Positions 13,057 to 18,647 of a stretch of 20,481 bases of DNA are shown here, one piece after another. The notes below the pieces were generated by a model. The model had not been told where the DNA came from. It worked only from the letters and a program-made list of their open reading frames with translations, and searched no databases. Origin of the DNA: Candidatus Micrarchaeota archaeon RBG_16_49_10. Lineage in GTDB: Archaea; Aenigmatarchaeota; Aenigmatarchaeia; CG10238-14. Location of the stretch: the NCBI GenBank assembly GCA_001784635.1, contig MFRS01000001.1, positions 50,966 through 71,446 on the forward strand, read 5' to 3'. Position 1 is the stretch's first letter. Each line of letters starts with the position of its first letter. Position numbers and translations under genes: made by a program.

Positions 13057-13761
13057 ATGAAATATATACTACTAGCTGGCGGAAAAGGCTCAAGATTGCT
13101 TCCCTATACTGAAATGACCCATAAGGTTTTGACTACTATTGGAGGTGTTCCTTTATTGGGTCATCACATAGACAAAATTATTAAATTAGGTGTAGATCCA
13201 AGCAACATTTGCGTAGTTACTGGATATATGGGAGAAGAGGTTGGAGGCTATCTGGAAAAGTACTATCCAGAAGTAGGTTATAGTAAAATTCAATCGGGGT
13301 TAAAGCCAGGACCAGCTGGAGGAGTATTATCGGCAGAAGACTTCATCGGTGATGATTGGAGTACTGTTATAGAAGCGGATACTTTCTTTGATGGACCATT
13401 GGATTCACTGACAGAAGAAACTCCTCAAATAATTGTCAATAAAACTAAAATGAAAAAAAGGTATGCTGAAGCATATGGTGAATCTGGCCTTTTGAGGGAA
13501 TTAGACTTATTTTCATCAAATGAAGGTCACGACGGTTTAGCATTCACTGGAATAACAGTCAATCCGCCAGGGTTTTGTAAAACTTTGAAAGCTGTAAAGC
13601 CTGACCCAGAAAAAGGAGAATGTTACATTCTTTCAGGTGTATTAATTCAAAACGGAAAGACGCCATACAAAGTAAAACAATTTGATGGTAGTTGGTTCAA
13701 TATTGCAGATATTGATGATGTCAAAGAAGCAAGAAATCACTTATATGCTGCTGTAACATAA
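13057..13761 (+). CDS. Sugar-phosphate nucleotidyltransferase-like protein
   Basis: A 234-residue protein of the NTP_transferase (glucose-1-phosphate thymidylyl/guanylyl-transferase) family. LLAGGKGSRLLPYTEMTHKVLTTIGGVPLLGH is the nucleotide-binding signature (LxGGxGxRLxPxTxxxPKxL), with His where Pro usually stands. VIEADTFFDG carries the metal-binding Asp, and GSWFNIADIDDVKEA is the usual ending. Such enzymes activate a phosphorylated sugar or alcohol with an NTP. It lacks the C-terminal beta-helix of GlmU-type enzymes. The frame opens at TTG 13048; ATG 13057 is preferred. It is the last gene of the operon, followed by AT-rich sequence and the tRNA-Ser gene on the other strand. The chemical substrate cannot be deduced. 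Confidence 0.85.
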   Translation: MKYILLAGGKGSRLLPYTEMTHKVLTTIGGVPLLGHHIDKIIKLGVDPSNICVVTGYMGEEVGGYLEKYYPEVGYSKIQSGLKPGPAGGVLSAEDFIGDDWSTVIEADTFFDGPLDSLTEETPQIIVNKTKMKKRYAEAYGESGLLRELDLFSSNEGHDGLAFTGITVNPPGFCKTLKAVKPDPEKGECYILSGVLIQNGKTPYKVKQFDGSWFNIADIDDVKEARNHLYAAVT

Positions 13762-13825
13762 ATTTTTATAAACCTAACCGTCAAATTAATCTCCTTCCTA
13801 TTTTATAAAAAATTATTTCCTATTT

Positions 13826-13846
13826 CATAGTTACGCCAGGAAAGGG
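13826..13846 (-). other. Putative attachment site at the tRNA-Ser 3' end
   Basis: CATAGTTACGCCAGGAAAGGG covers the last 13 bases of the tRNA including the discriminator, and eight bases beyond. It is the intact parent of the repeats found at 4062-8331. Crossover within this stretch would keep the tRNA functional after each insertion. Inferred from the repeats; not proven. Confidence 0.6.
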
Positions 13847-13930
13847 ATTTGAACCCTTACGCCCACGAAGGACACAGCCTGTCCAGCCAATTTCCAGGGC
13901 TGCGCATTTACCAAGTTCTGCCATCCTGGC
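13834..13930 (-). tRNA. tRNA-Ser(GGA) with an 11-nt intron
   Basis: Read on the minus strand: acceptor GCCAGGA pairs fully with TCCTGGC, discriminator G at 13834 as in archaeal tRNA-Ser. D arm GCA/TGC with GG in the loop; T arm AAGGG-TTCAAAT-CCCTT. Removing 13881-13891 (ATTGGCTGGAC) gives the anticodon arm CAGCC-CTGGAAA-GGCTG, anticodon GGA, and leaves a normal class II variable arm (GTCC-TTCGT-GGGC); mature length 86. Loop bases CTGG can pair with CTGG in the intron (two G-U pairs), leaving AC^A as the 3' bulge, a relaxed bulge-helix-bulge. Without the intron the anticodon loop would have nine bases and the variable arm would not fold. The upstream membrane-protein gene ends on the adjacent base, so the two may be co-transcribed. 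The 3' end of this tRNA is the source of the array repeats. Confidence 0.9.
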
Positions 13931-14299
13931 CTAAATATATCTTTTGCTGACATTCAGCAATAAATCTAACCCCGCAACTATAAATGCCACGGCCACCGAC
14001 ACGCCGTTCGCGTAGAGCACGAGGAAGGTGGCCAGCGGCTTGAGGATGTAGCCGACGAAGGGCTTGAGGTCGAAGGCCACTATGAGGGCCTCCACTGCGA
14101 CGACGAGCAGCAGCACCCACCCCACCCCGACCAGGTTGAAGGTGAAGTCCAGGAGGAAGAGCGCAATCTTCGGTATCAGTGACATGAAGTCGAAGCCGAG
14201 CAGGAAGAGCAGCATCTGCATCTCCACACCCATGCCGAAGACGTTCGTCCAAGCCACCACTACCAGCAGCAGCCCTATCGCCTCGCGCAGCAGACCCAT
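13931..14299 (-). CDS. Small polytopic membrane protein
   Basis: A protein of about 122 residues from ATG 14299, nearly all hydrophobic, with about four predicted helices: LLREAIGLLLVVVAWTNVFG, MQMLLFLLGFDFMSLIPKIALFLLDF, LVGVGWVLLLVVAVEALIVAF, and LATFLVLYANGVSVAVAFIVAGLDLLL. No family recognised. The frame reaches ATG 14338, but a box (AATTAATATTAG, near 14331-14320) would then lie inside the gene; from ATG 14299 it is 26 bases upstream. GC-rich codons mark it as core. Its stop codon ends exactly at the first base of tRNA-Ser on the same strand. Confidence 0.75.
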   Translation of the reverse strand: MGLLREAIGLLLVVVAWTNVFGMGVEMQMLLFLLGFDFMSLIPKIALFLLDFTFNLVGVGWVLLLVVAVEALIVAFDLKPFVGYILKPLATFLVLYANGVSVAVAFIVAGLDLLLNVSKRYI

Positions 14300-14359
14300 C
14301 GAATCACTTTTTATTCTCCTAATATTAATTCTATTCATTCACTTAAATCGGTGCTTTGG

Positions 14360-14890
14360 ATGGTGGTGATAGCTATCTCGGGCCTCCCCGGGGCCGGGAC
14401 GTCGACCGTGGCCAGGAGGCTGGCTGAAAGGCTGGGCATAGGCTACTTCTCCCCGGGTGAGGTGTTCAAGTCCCACTCCAAACAGGGGGAGCAGGCGCAG
14501 GCCGCATTGGACGTCTGGCTTGGTGAGGGCAAGGAGAAGGGTTTCCACGAGCGCCTGGACAGGCTGCAGGTGGACAGGGCGAAGGAGGGCGATGTGGTCG
14601 TCTGCGGGAAGCTGTCAGTCCATGTCCTCAGGGACATAGCCGACTTCAAGGTGTGGATCGACTGCTCGCTGGAGGAGAGGGCAAGGCGATCGTCGAAGAG
14701 GGACGGCATACCATTGACGGAGGCCAAAAAGAAGCTGCCGGAGAGGGAGAGGATAGAGTCGAGGGAATGGAAGAGGATTTACGGCATAGACAGGGCAGAG
14801 CAGAAAGGGATGGCGGACTTGGTCATCGACAGCACAGGCCTCACGGTAGACGGGACTGTGGCCGAAATCATGGGGCGCGGACTCTCGTAA
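14360..14890 (+). CDS. cmk: Cytidylate kinase, archaeal type
   Basis: CMP/dCMP kinase making CDP for RNA and lipid precursors. VVIAISGLPGAGTSTVARRLAERLG is the P-loop; archaeal Cmk proteins usually have GSGTTT in place of GSGKS/T, so GAGTST is normal for this family. YFSPGEVFKSHSK (substrate part), VVVCGKLSVHVL, VWIDCSLEERARRSSKRDG (LID) and ESREWKRIYGIDRAEQKGMADLVIDSTGL follow in family order. At 176 residues it has normal length. ATG 14360 has GGTG (14350-14353) upstream; a GTG at 14351 is in frame and is an alternative leaderless start. It diverges from the membrane-protein gene and overlaps the next gene tail to tail by 23 bases. Confidence 0.9.
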   Translation: MVVIAISGLPGAGTSTVARRLAERLGIGYFSPGEVFKSHSKQGEQAQAALDVWLGEGKEKGFHERLDRLQVDRAKEGDVVVCGKLSVHVLRDIADFKVWIDCSLEERARRSSKRDGIPLTEAKKKLPERERIESREWKRIYGIDRAEQKGMADLVIDSTGLTVDGTVAEIMGRGLS

Positions 14891-15140
14891 CAGTTATAGT
14901 TTCTTTGGAAAGAGGCAGGTAAAATTCCCCTAATTGATAATCTCCTTCAGACCCTCTAACCCCACTTAAAACCCCTTCTATAGTACCAACGTCTCGCATG
15001 TAAGCCTCTATACGCAGTTTGTAACTTTCCAATAAAGCAGCCAAGTCTGGAGTCAATTCAAAAGGAGTTTGGGGAAGCTTGTAGTTTTTAAGCTGTTCGG
15101 TGTCAAAGGGTTTACCATTTCTTGAATTAAAGTTGAACAT
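14868..15140 (-). CDS. Hypothetical protein
   Basis: A 90-residue soluble protein of no family I know (MFNFNSRNGKPFDTEQLKNYKLPQ..., then a helix ALLESYKLRIEAYMRDVGTIEGV, then YQLGEFYLPLSKETITVTRV). ATG 15140 has GGTGA (15149-15145) at good spacing; the frame can extend to GTG 15149. Upstream are a perfect 14-base palindrome (15151-15164) and a TATA box near 15188-15201 on the minus strand. Its 3' end overlaps the end of cmk by 23 bases on the opposite strand, which is unusual. The more AT-rich body suggests a different origin from cmk. Confidence 0.65.
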   Translation of the reverse strand: MFNFNSRNGKPFDTEQLKNYKLPQTPFELTPDLAALLESYKLRIEAYMRDVGTIEGVLSGVRGSEGDYQLGEFYLPLSKETITVTRVRAP

Positions 15141-15150
15141 TCCCTTCACC

Positions 15151-15164
15151 TATTGGTACCAATA
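15151..15164. promoter_or_regulatory. Perfect 14-base palindrome before the 15140 gene
   Basis: TATTGGTACCAATA lies directly upstream of the GGTGA site and downstream of the TATA box AATTTTATAAATG, i.e. at the likely transcript start of the 90-aa gene. A candidate operator. Confidence 0.45.
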
Positions 15165-15227
15165 CTTGTACTTATACCGATGCATACATTTATAAAATTT
15201 CCTAGAAGCCGCCGATTTATTGCAGAA

Positions 15228-15857
15228 TCAGTTCAGATTGTACGGTTGGCGAAGCTTCGTTATTTCCCCTTTCACGTACTTCCTGACGCAGCCGTCACCC
15301 TCCGACATGGTGTACGCCGCATCCACCCACTCCCACTCGGAGTACTGCTGCGCTATGCTCTTCCTCGTCCCGTCGCCGTTGTTCGTCATCATCGCCCCGT
15401 CGACGTCGAACGGGAATGAAAGCAGCCAGGCGTGGTAGCCGACCACCTTGCCGGTCTTGTCGTCTATTATTATCGCGCCGTCGTGCGCCTCCCCAGTCGC
15501 TATGTCCGTGAGAAGCTTAGCCAGGCTTTCCGCATCCTCCACATAGGCCTCTGTTGTTAGCCGTCTCCCTCCTATGGCCTTGGCGAGCTTCAGCCTGTTC
15601 CCTTCACCATACATGTCGGAGACGACTGTTATTAGCAAACCATGGTAGCGGGGGCCGTACGGCCTGGGGTTCTCCTGCTGCTCGTATATGATGCCCATGG
15701 CCTTCTCAATCGTCTCAAGGACATCCACCCTTGCTGACCTTTCGCCTTCTGGCGCCGTGTCCGAATAGTCGATCTCGTAGAGTTGCCCCTCCAGCTCTTC
15801 AAGCCTAAGGCCCTTGTTGGTCTTCCTGACGATTGCGGAAACCCTCCTGTCGAGCAT
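15228..15857 (-). CDS. DisA_N-like (diadenylate-cyclase-like) protein
   Basis: A 209-residue protein whose C-terminal half resembles the DisA_N/DAC domain that makes cyclic di-AMP. EAHDGAIIIDDKTGKVVGY holds the DGA motif (126-128), GDGTRKSIAQQYSEW takes the place of the GTRHRAA motif (163-169), and AAYTMSEGDGCVRKYVKGEI matches the ending (vSEetG.irvfrdGei). The RHR triad is degenerate (RKS), so activity is uncertain. The N-terminal 70 residues are not part of the known domain. Cyclic di-AMP controls osmolyte and potassium balance in some archaea. ATG 15857; CAGTATTTAATAATAG upstream is a possible promoter. The family call is by motif memory only. Confidence 0.6.
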   Translation of the reverse strand: MLDRRVSAIVRKTNKGLRLEELEGQLYEIDYSDTAPEGERSARVDVLETIEKAMGIIYEQQENPRPYGPRYHGLLITVVSDMYGEGNRLKLAKAIGGRRLTTEAYVEDAESLAKLLTDIATGEAHDGAIIIDDKTGKVVGYHAWLLSFPFDVDGAMMTNNGDGTRKSIAQQYSEWEWVDAAYTMSEGDGCVRKYVKGEITKLRQPYNLN

Positions 15858-15942
15858 AAGAATCCCATTGGTTCCAGTACCTGAATAACTATTATTAAAT
15901 ACTGGTATATATAATTGACGTTTATCGTTGGTATATAGGCCG

Positions 15943-16338
15943 TCAGAGCTTCTTCTTCCATAGGAAAAGGTACTTGCCTGGCGCCAGCGTCTCCCTGTTG
16001 GTCCTGAAGCCGCACTTTTCGCATCGGTAGCCTGTGTGCACCCTCTGGCCGCCCAGGTTCCTCCTGTAGGCCTTGGTTATCTTCCAGCCGCAGACCGGGC
16101 ACCCCTTGAGTTTTTTGGCGTCAGAATGGCGCGTCTTAACCCTTATCTCGACCTCGGGGATTGTTATCGCGACCCTCCTCACCCTGTCAGGCGTGGCGAC
16201 GAAGCCGCTATTAACTTCCTTCAGCCTCCTCAGGACAAGGTAGCCCAGCTCCTCGCCGGAAGTGACGAACCCCCTCTGCTTCAGGACGTGCTCTATCGCG
16301 CGGATTACATCCCAGTCCTTGGGGATCTTGTAGGGCAT
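15943..16338 (-). CDS. Zinc-ribbon protein with winged-helix-like N-terminus
   Basis: A 131-residue protein. Residues 1-60 (IPKDWDVIRAIEHVLKQRGFVTSGEELGYLVLRRLKEV...ATPDRVRRVA) look like a winged-helix domain. The C-terminal half holds CPVCGW and CEKCGF, a four-Cys zinc ribbon rich in Lys and Arg. This would suit a nucleic-acid- or RNA-polymerase-associated factor, but no specific function is known to me. ATG 16338 has the AT-rich box CATATAATTTATAG a little over 20 bases upstream on the minus strand. It lies between the DisA_N-like and ThiI-like genes with its own promoter. Confidence 0.7.
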   Translation of the reverse strand: MPYKIPKDWDVIRAIEHVLKQRGFVTSGEELGYLVLRRLKEVNSGFVATPDRVRRVAITIPEVEIRVKTRHSDAKKLKGCPVCGWKITKAYRRNLGGQRVHTGYRCEKCGFRTNRETLAPGKYLFLWKKKL

Positions 16339-16410
16339 CTGTATCTATAAATTATATGGCTGCGAAGTATTATCTCTTTACCTTACTAGCTGGTAGAGTG
16401 GCATTATCCT

Positions 16411-17271
16411 TTACCCCAGGACCCTCTTCCTCAGTTCCTTGACCATGTCCTCGGTGTACCCTATAAGCGGCCTGAGGACGCAGTAGAACCTCTCGTCGTC
16501 CGCCTTTATGCCCTCTATGGACGCTGTGTTCAGCGTGTCGGCCAGCACCACAGGCGTCTCATCCCCCTTAGCCCTTTCCGCCAGCTCCTCCAGGGACGAT
16601 ATTTCGGTCTTCTCCAGCTCCATCCCGGGCGACCACCTGTCCAGCTCATCCACGGGGGCGGTGTGGAATATGATTGGTCTGCAGCCCCTCTTCATCATGA
16701 GCCAAGCCGCAAGGATGCCAAGCTTGTCGTTGACGAAGCAGTACACCTTCCCTTGAGACCCCAAAGGCAGCCCCATCGGGCCGGATATAACGTCGTTATA
16801 AACATAAGCGTCCTTTTCCCTTATCTCCACATGGAGCGTAGATGCAGGCTCCTTCAAATTGACCTTCTTCCCGGTCTTTTTGACTACTATCTCCCCCAGT
16901 TTCCTCTCCATGTCCCTGCTCGTGAAGCTGTGCTCCCCCACCCTCGTGACCCTCACGGCAAAAGGCCCCTTTTGGACCAGCTTGGAGACGTTCCTCTCCA
17001 CGAATTTAGGCAACCCCCTCAGGGAGAGCCTTTTTGCGGGCGAGATTGAGACAACCCCAAAGACATAGCTCAGGCGCTCGCAGACCCTATCTGTATTCTT
17101 CGCCTCAACCACTATCCTGCCCCACTTCCTCTGCACCCTATAGTCCCTCAGGCAGCCCTTCAGGGCCAGGGAGATGTTGTTCACAAGTATCCTCTCGAAC
17201 CTGGAGCGGACCGGTCTGGACTTTATAGCGATCTCCGAGTACCTCACGAGCACGCAGTCCCACATGGCCAT
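16411..17271 (-). CDS. ThiI-like protein: THUMP domain with a lost PP-loop
   Basis: Homologous to ThiI, the tRNA 4-thiouridine sulfurtransferase. The N-terminal ferredoxin-like domain (VRYSEIAIKSRPVRSRFERIL) and a THUMP domain (about 60-165, ending ...HVEIREKDAYVYNDVISGPMGLPLGSQGK) are intact and should bind tRNA acceptor ends. The next block normally reads LLSGGIDSPVAAYLMMKRG; here it is CFVNDKLGILAAWLMMKRG, so every residue of the adenylating SGGxDS loop is gone while its flanks survive. No rhodanese domain; 286 residues, shorter than usual. It probably binds tRNA without thiolating it, or has another activity. ATG 17271 is leaderless relative to the shared box at 17294-17303; TTG 17277 and ATG 17265 are alternatives. 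Confidence 0.82.
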   Translation of the reverse strand: MAMWDCVLVRYSEIAIKSRPVRSRFERILVNNISLALKGCLRDYRVQRKWGRIVVEAKNTDRVCERLSYVFGVVSISPAKRLSLRGLPKFVERNVSKLVQKGPFAVRVTRVGEHSFTSRDMERKLGEIVVKKTGKKVNLKEPASTLHVEIREKDAYVYNDVISGPMGLPLGSQGKVYCFVNDKLGILAAWLMMKRGCRPIIFHTAPVDELDRWSPGMELEKTEISSLEELAERAKGDETPVVLADTLNTASIEGIKADDERFYCVLRPLIGYTEDMVKELRKRVLG

Positions 17272-17293
17272 AACCAAGATAGGGGAAGGCGAG

Positions 17294-17303
17294 ATTTATA
17301 AAG
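17294..17303. promoter_or_regulatory. Shared palindromic TATA box between divergent genes
   Basis: ATTTATAAAG. The core TTTATAAA is its own reverse complement and sits almost exactly halfway (27-29 bases) between ATG 17271 (-) and ATG 17327 (+). One TATA box could thus serve both leaderless genes. Confidence 0.6.
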
Positions 17304-17326
17304 CTTTCAGCCCACTAATAGATGTC

Positions 17327-17608
17327 ATGGGCGCCTTCATACTCAAGCCTTGCACCACGGACAACACCTACAAGATAATACCGTCCGAGTACTGTGGGAA
17401 GGAGAGGATGGTGGGCCTGCTTGTCGAAAAGCTGGGGGCCGAGGTGGTGGCTGACACCAAGTTCCTGTCGATCCTGACGCTGGAGGGCCTTAAGCTGAGC
17501 GTCTCCAAGAAGGGCGAGATAATGATCAGGGAGTTCGTCAAGGAGGAGGACGCCACTAGGCTGGCTAAGAGGATAATGAAGGCCCTAGAGGCTGAGGGTC
17601 AAGGATAA
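17327..17608 (+). CDS. Hypothetical protein
   Basis: A 93-residue protein, MGAFILKPCTTDNTYKIIP, then helix and strands (LVEKLGAEVVADTKFLSILTLEGLKLSVSKKGEIMIREF), ending in helix EEDATRLAKRIMKALEAE. The strand-strand-helix ending recalls small TBP-like or helix-grip folds, but this is an impression only. The open frame extends upstream to 17174, but that part runs through the divergent thiI-like gene; ATG 17327 has a TATA box 28 bases upstream and is taken as the start. GC-rich core codons. Confidence 0.7.
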   Translation: MGAFILKPCTTDNTYKIIPSEYCGKERMVGLLVEKLGAEVVADTKFLSILTLEGLKLSVSKKGEIMIREFVKEEDATRLAKRIMKALEAEGQG

Positions 17609-17653
17609 AAGGTTGCGGAACCAATCATTTGGAAGGCTATTAGGATACTCGTC

Positions 17654-17911
17654 ATGACCCAAATCGACAATGGGGTATATTCCCTAAACGGCAAAACCAC
17701 ACTGTCAACCCTTGAACCTTGGGGCACGAGGTTGCTTCTCTATCGGGAACCAGGCTCCATAACCATTATATCTGGGGGATGCTTCAACCTTGAGGGAAAT
17801 GGGTTGACTCCAGAAGGGGAAATTTGCAAATTCACCATTCGACCGCAACATAGAAGATACGGCATTTATGACGAAATTTTAAGCAGAAACGGCATATGCT
17901 CAATCGGTTAA
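17654..17911 (+). CDS. Hypothetical protein
   Basis: An 85-residue protein with no recognised family: MTQIDNGVYSLNGKTTLSTLEPWG, strands RLLLYREPGSITIISGGCFNLEG, and a basic stretch FTIRPQHRRYGIYDEIL. It has no membrane segment or signal peptide. ATG 17654; no clear Shine-Dalgarno site and only a weak AT-rich box upstream. The codons are less GC-rich than those of the neighbours. It may be a recent or lineage-specific gene. Confidence 0.45.
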   Translation: MTQIDNGVYSLNGKTTLSTLEPWGTRLLLYREPGSITIISGGCFNLEGNGLTPEGEICKFTIRPQHRRYGIYDEILSRNGICSIG

Positions 17912-17974
17912 TCAAGAAGGTCTTGAAAACCTTAAAAACTTTCCTTTCCAATAATCTAAAGTCTTGTGATTGCC

Positions 17975-18448
17975 ATGGAAGAGAAGGTCTTCACTATAAA
18001 TTTGAGGAGGGACTACAGGAACCACGCCAGGTGGAGGAGGGGCAAGAGGGCCGCCGTCGAGGTCAGGAAGTTCCTCGTGAGACACATGAAGGCCGAGGAC
18101 ATAAAGATAGGCTCCAGCATAAACGAGCTCCTTTGGAAGCACGGGATGCAGAGGCCGCCGGCCAAGATCAAGATAACGGCGGTCAAGGATGACGAGGGCG
18201 TCGTAAAAGCCGAGCTCTTCGGCGTCGAGATCCCCAAGGAGGAGCCGGAGGCCAAGAAGGGCAAGGAGAAGAAGGCCGAAGAAAAGAAAGAGGAAAAGGC
18301 CGAGGAGAAGCCCGAAAAAGAAGAGAAAGAGCCTGAAAAAAAGCCGGAAAAGCCGGCAAAGGGCGATAAGAAAGCGGAAGAAAAACCCGTAAAAGAGCCT
18401 AAAAAGGAGAAACCCTCCAAGAAAAAGGGCCAAAAACCAAAGAAATAA
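17975..18448 (+). CDS. rpl31e: Ribosomal protein L31e with a long charged tail
   Basis: Large-subunit ribosomal protein L31e. The first 85 residues are standard: FTINLRRDYRNHARWRRGKRAAVEVRKFLVRHMKAEDIKIGSSINELLWKHGMQRPPAKIKI. From about residue 90 a tail of some 65-70 residues made of E, K, P and A follows; L31e normally ends near 90-100 residues. Comparable tails occur on S24e at the left edge and, shorter, on Rpo7. ATG 17975 has GTGAT upstream; the frame opens at GTG 17966. It ends two bases from the stop of spt4 on the other strand. Confidence 0.95.
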   Translation: MEEKVFTINLRRDYRNHARWRRGKRAAVEVRKFLVRHMKAEDIKIGSSINELLWKHGMQRPPAKIKITAVKDDEGVVKAELFGVEIPKEEPEAKKGKEKKAEEKKEEKAEEKPEKEEKEPEKKPEKPAKGDKKAEEKPVKEPKKEKPSKKKGQKPKK

Positions 18449-18450
18449 TC

Positions 18451-18642
18451 CTAATCAACAAAAAGGGCGTAACTGCCCCCGGTTTTAATCTGCAGGACCT
18501 GCGCTATCTCGCTGCCCTCGGGGTCGTTTATTATCGCCAGACCCTTCCAGCTCGCTGAAAGGTCCTTTATCTTGCAGTTCGGGCACTCCCTCTCGTGGGT
18601 GAACCTCTTGCACTTCCTGCACACATAATATTTCCTAGCCAT
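18451..18642 (-). CDS. spt4: Transcription elongation factor Spt4 (RpoE2)
   Basis: Zinc-containing partner of Spt5 that keeps RNA polymerase processive. MARKYYVCRKCKRFTHERECPNCKIKDLSASWKG has the two CxxC pairs, and IINDPEGSEIAQVLQIKTGGSYALFVD is the Spt5-binding strand region with the conserved DPE/S-E-IA. About 63 residues is the normal archaeal length. ATG 18642 with GTGAT upstream is preferred; ATG 18648 overlaps the rpo7 stop (TGATG). Translationally coupled to rpo7, the usual archaeal pairing. Confidence 0.94.
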   Translation of the reverse strand: MARKYYVCRKCKRFTHERECPNCKIKDLSASWKGLAIINDPEGSEIAQVLQIKTGGSYALFVD

Positions 18643-18647
18643 AACCA

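Larger units (their letters stand above)
4062..13850. mobile_element. tRNA-Ser-anchored accessory array of small cassettes
   Basis: An AT-rich block of about 9.8 kb ending on the right at the 3' end of tRNA-Ser(GGA). It is subdivided by same-orientation copies of the tRNA's last bases (core ACGCCAGGAAAG on the + strand) near 4062, 4501, 5264, 6354, 6959, 7418 and 8318, plus a degenerate one near 6136. All lie on the 3' side of the tRNA, as expected when elements insert repeatedly at one tRNA att site and each leaves a tRNA-end fragment at its far boundary. The intervals (about 0.2-1.1 kb, then 5.5 kb) carry unrelated small genes with A/T-ending codons, unlike the flanking core genes. No integrase or transposase is visible, so movement would need an enzyme encoded elsewhere. 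The repeats are seen directly; the integration history is inferred. Confidence 0.72.

Noticed and set aside
17174..17326. N-terminal extension of the 17327 gene
   Set aside because: It lies antisense to the conserved start of the ThiI-like gene, and the TATA box at 17294-17303 would be inside the coding region.
18022..18034. ACGCCAGG inside the L31e gene
   Set aside because: Only eight bases match the repeat core, inside conserved coding sequence (NHARW); chance.
17912..18433. Minus-strand frames rich in Leu/Phe or Ser/Phe across L31e
   Set aside because: Mirror images of the Lys/Glu-rich tail codons; no start signals.
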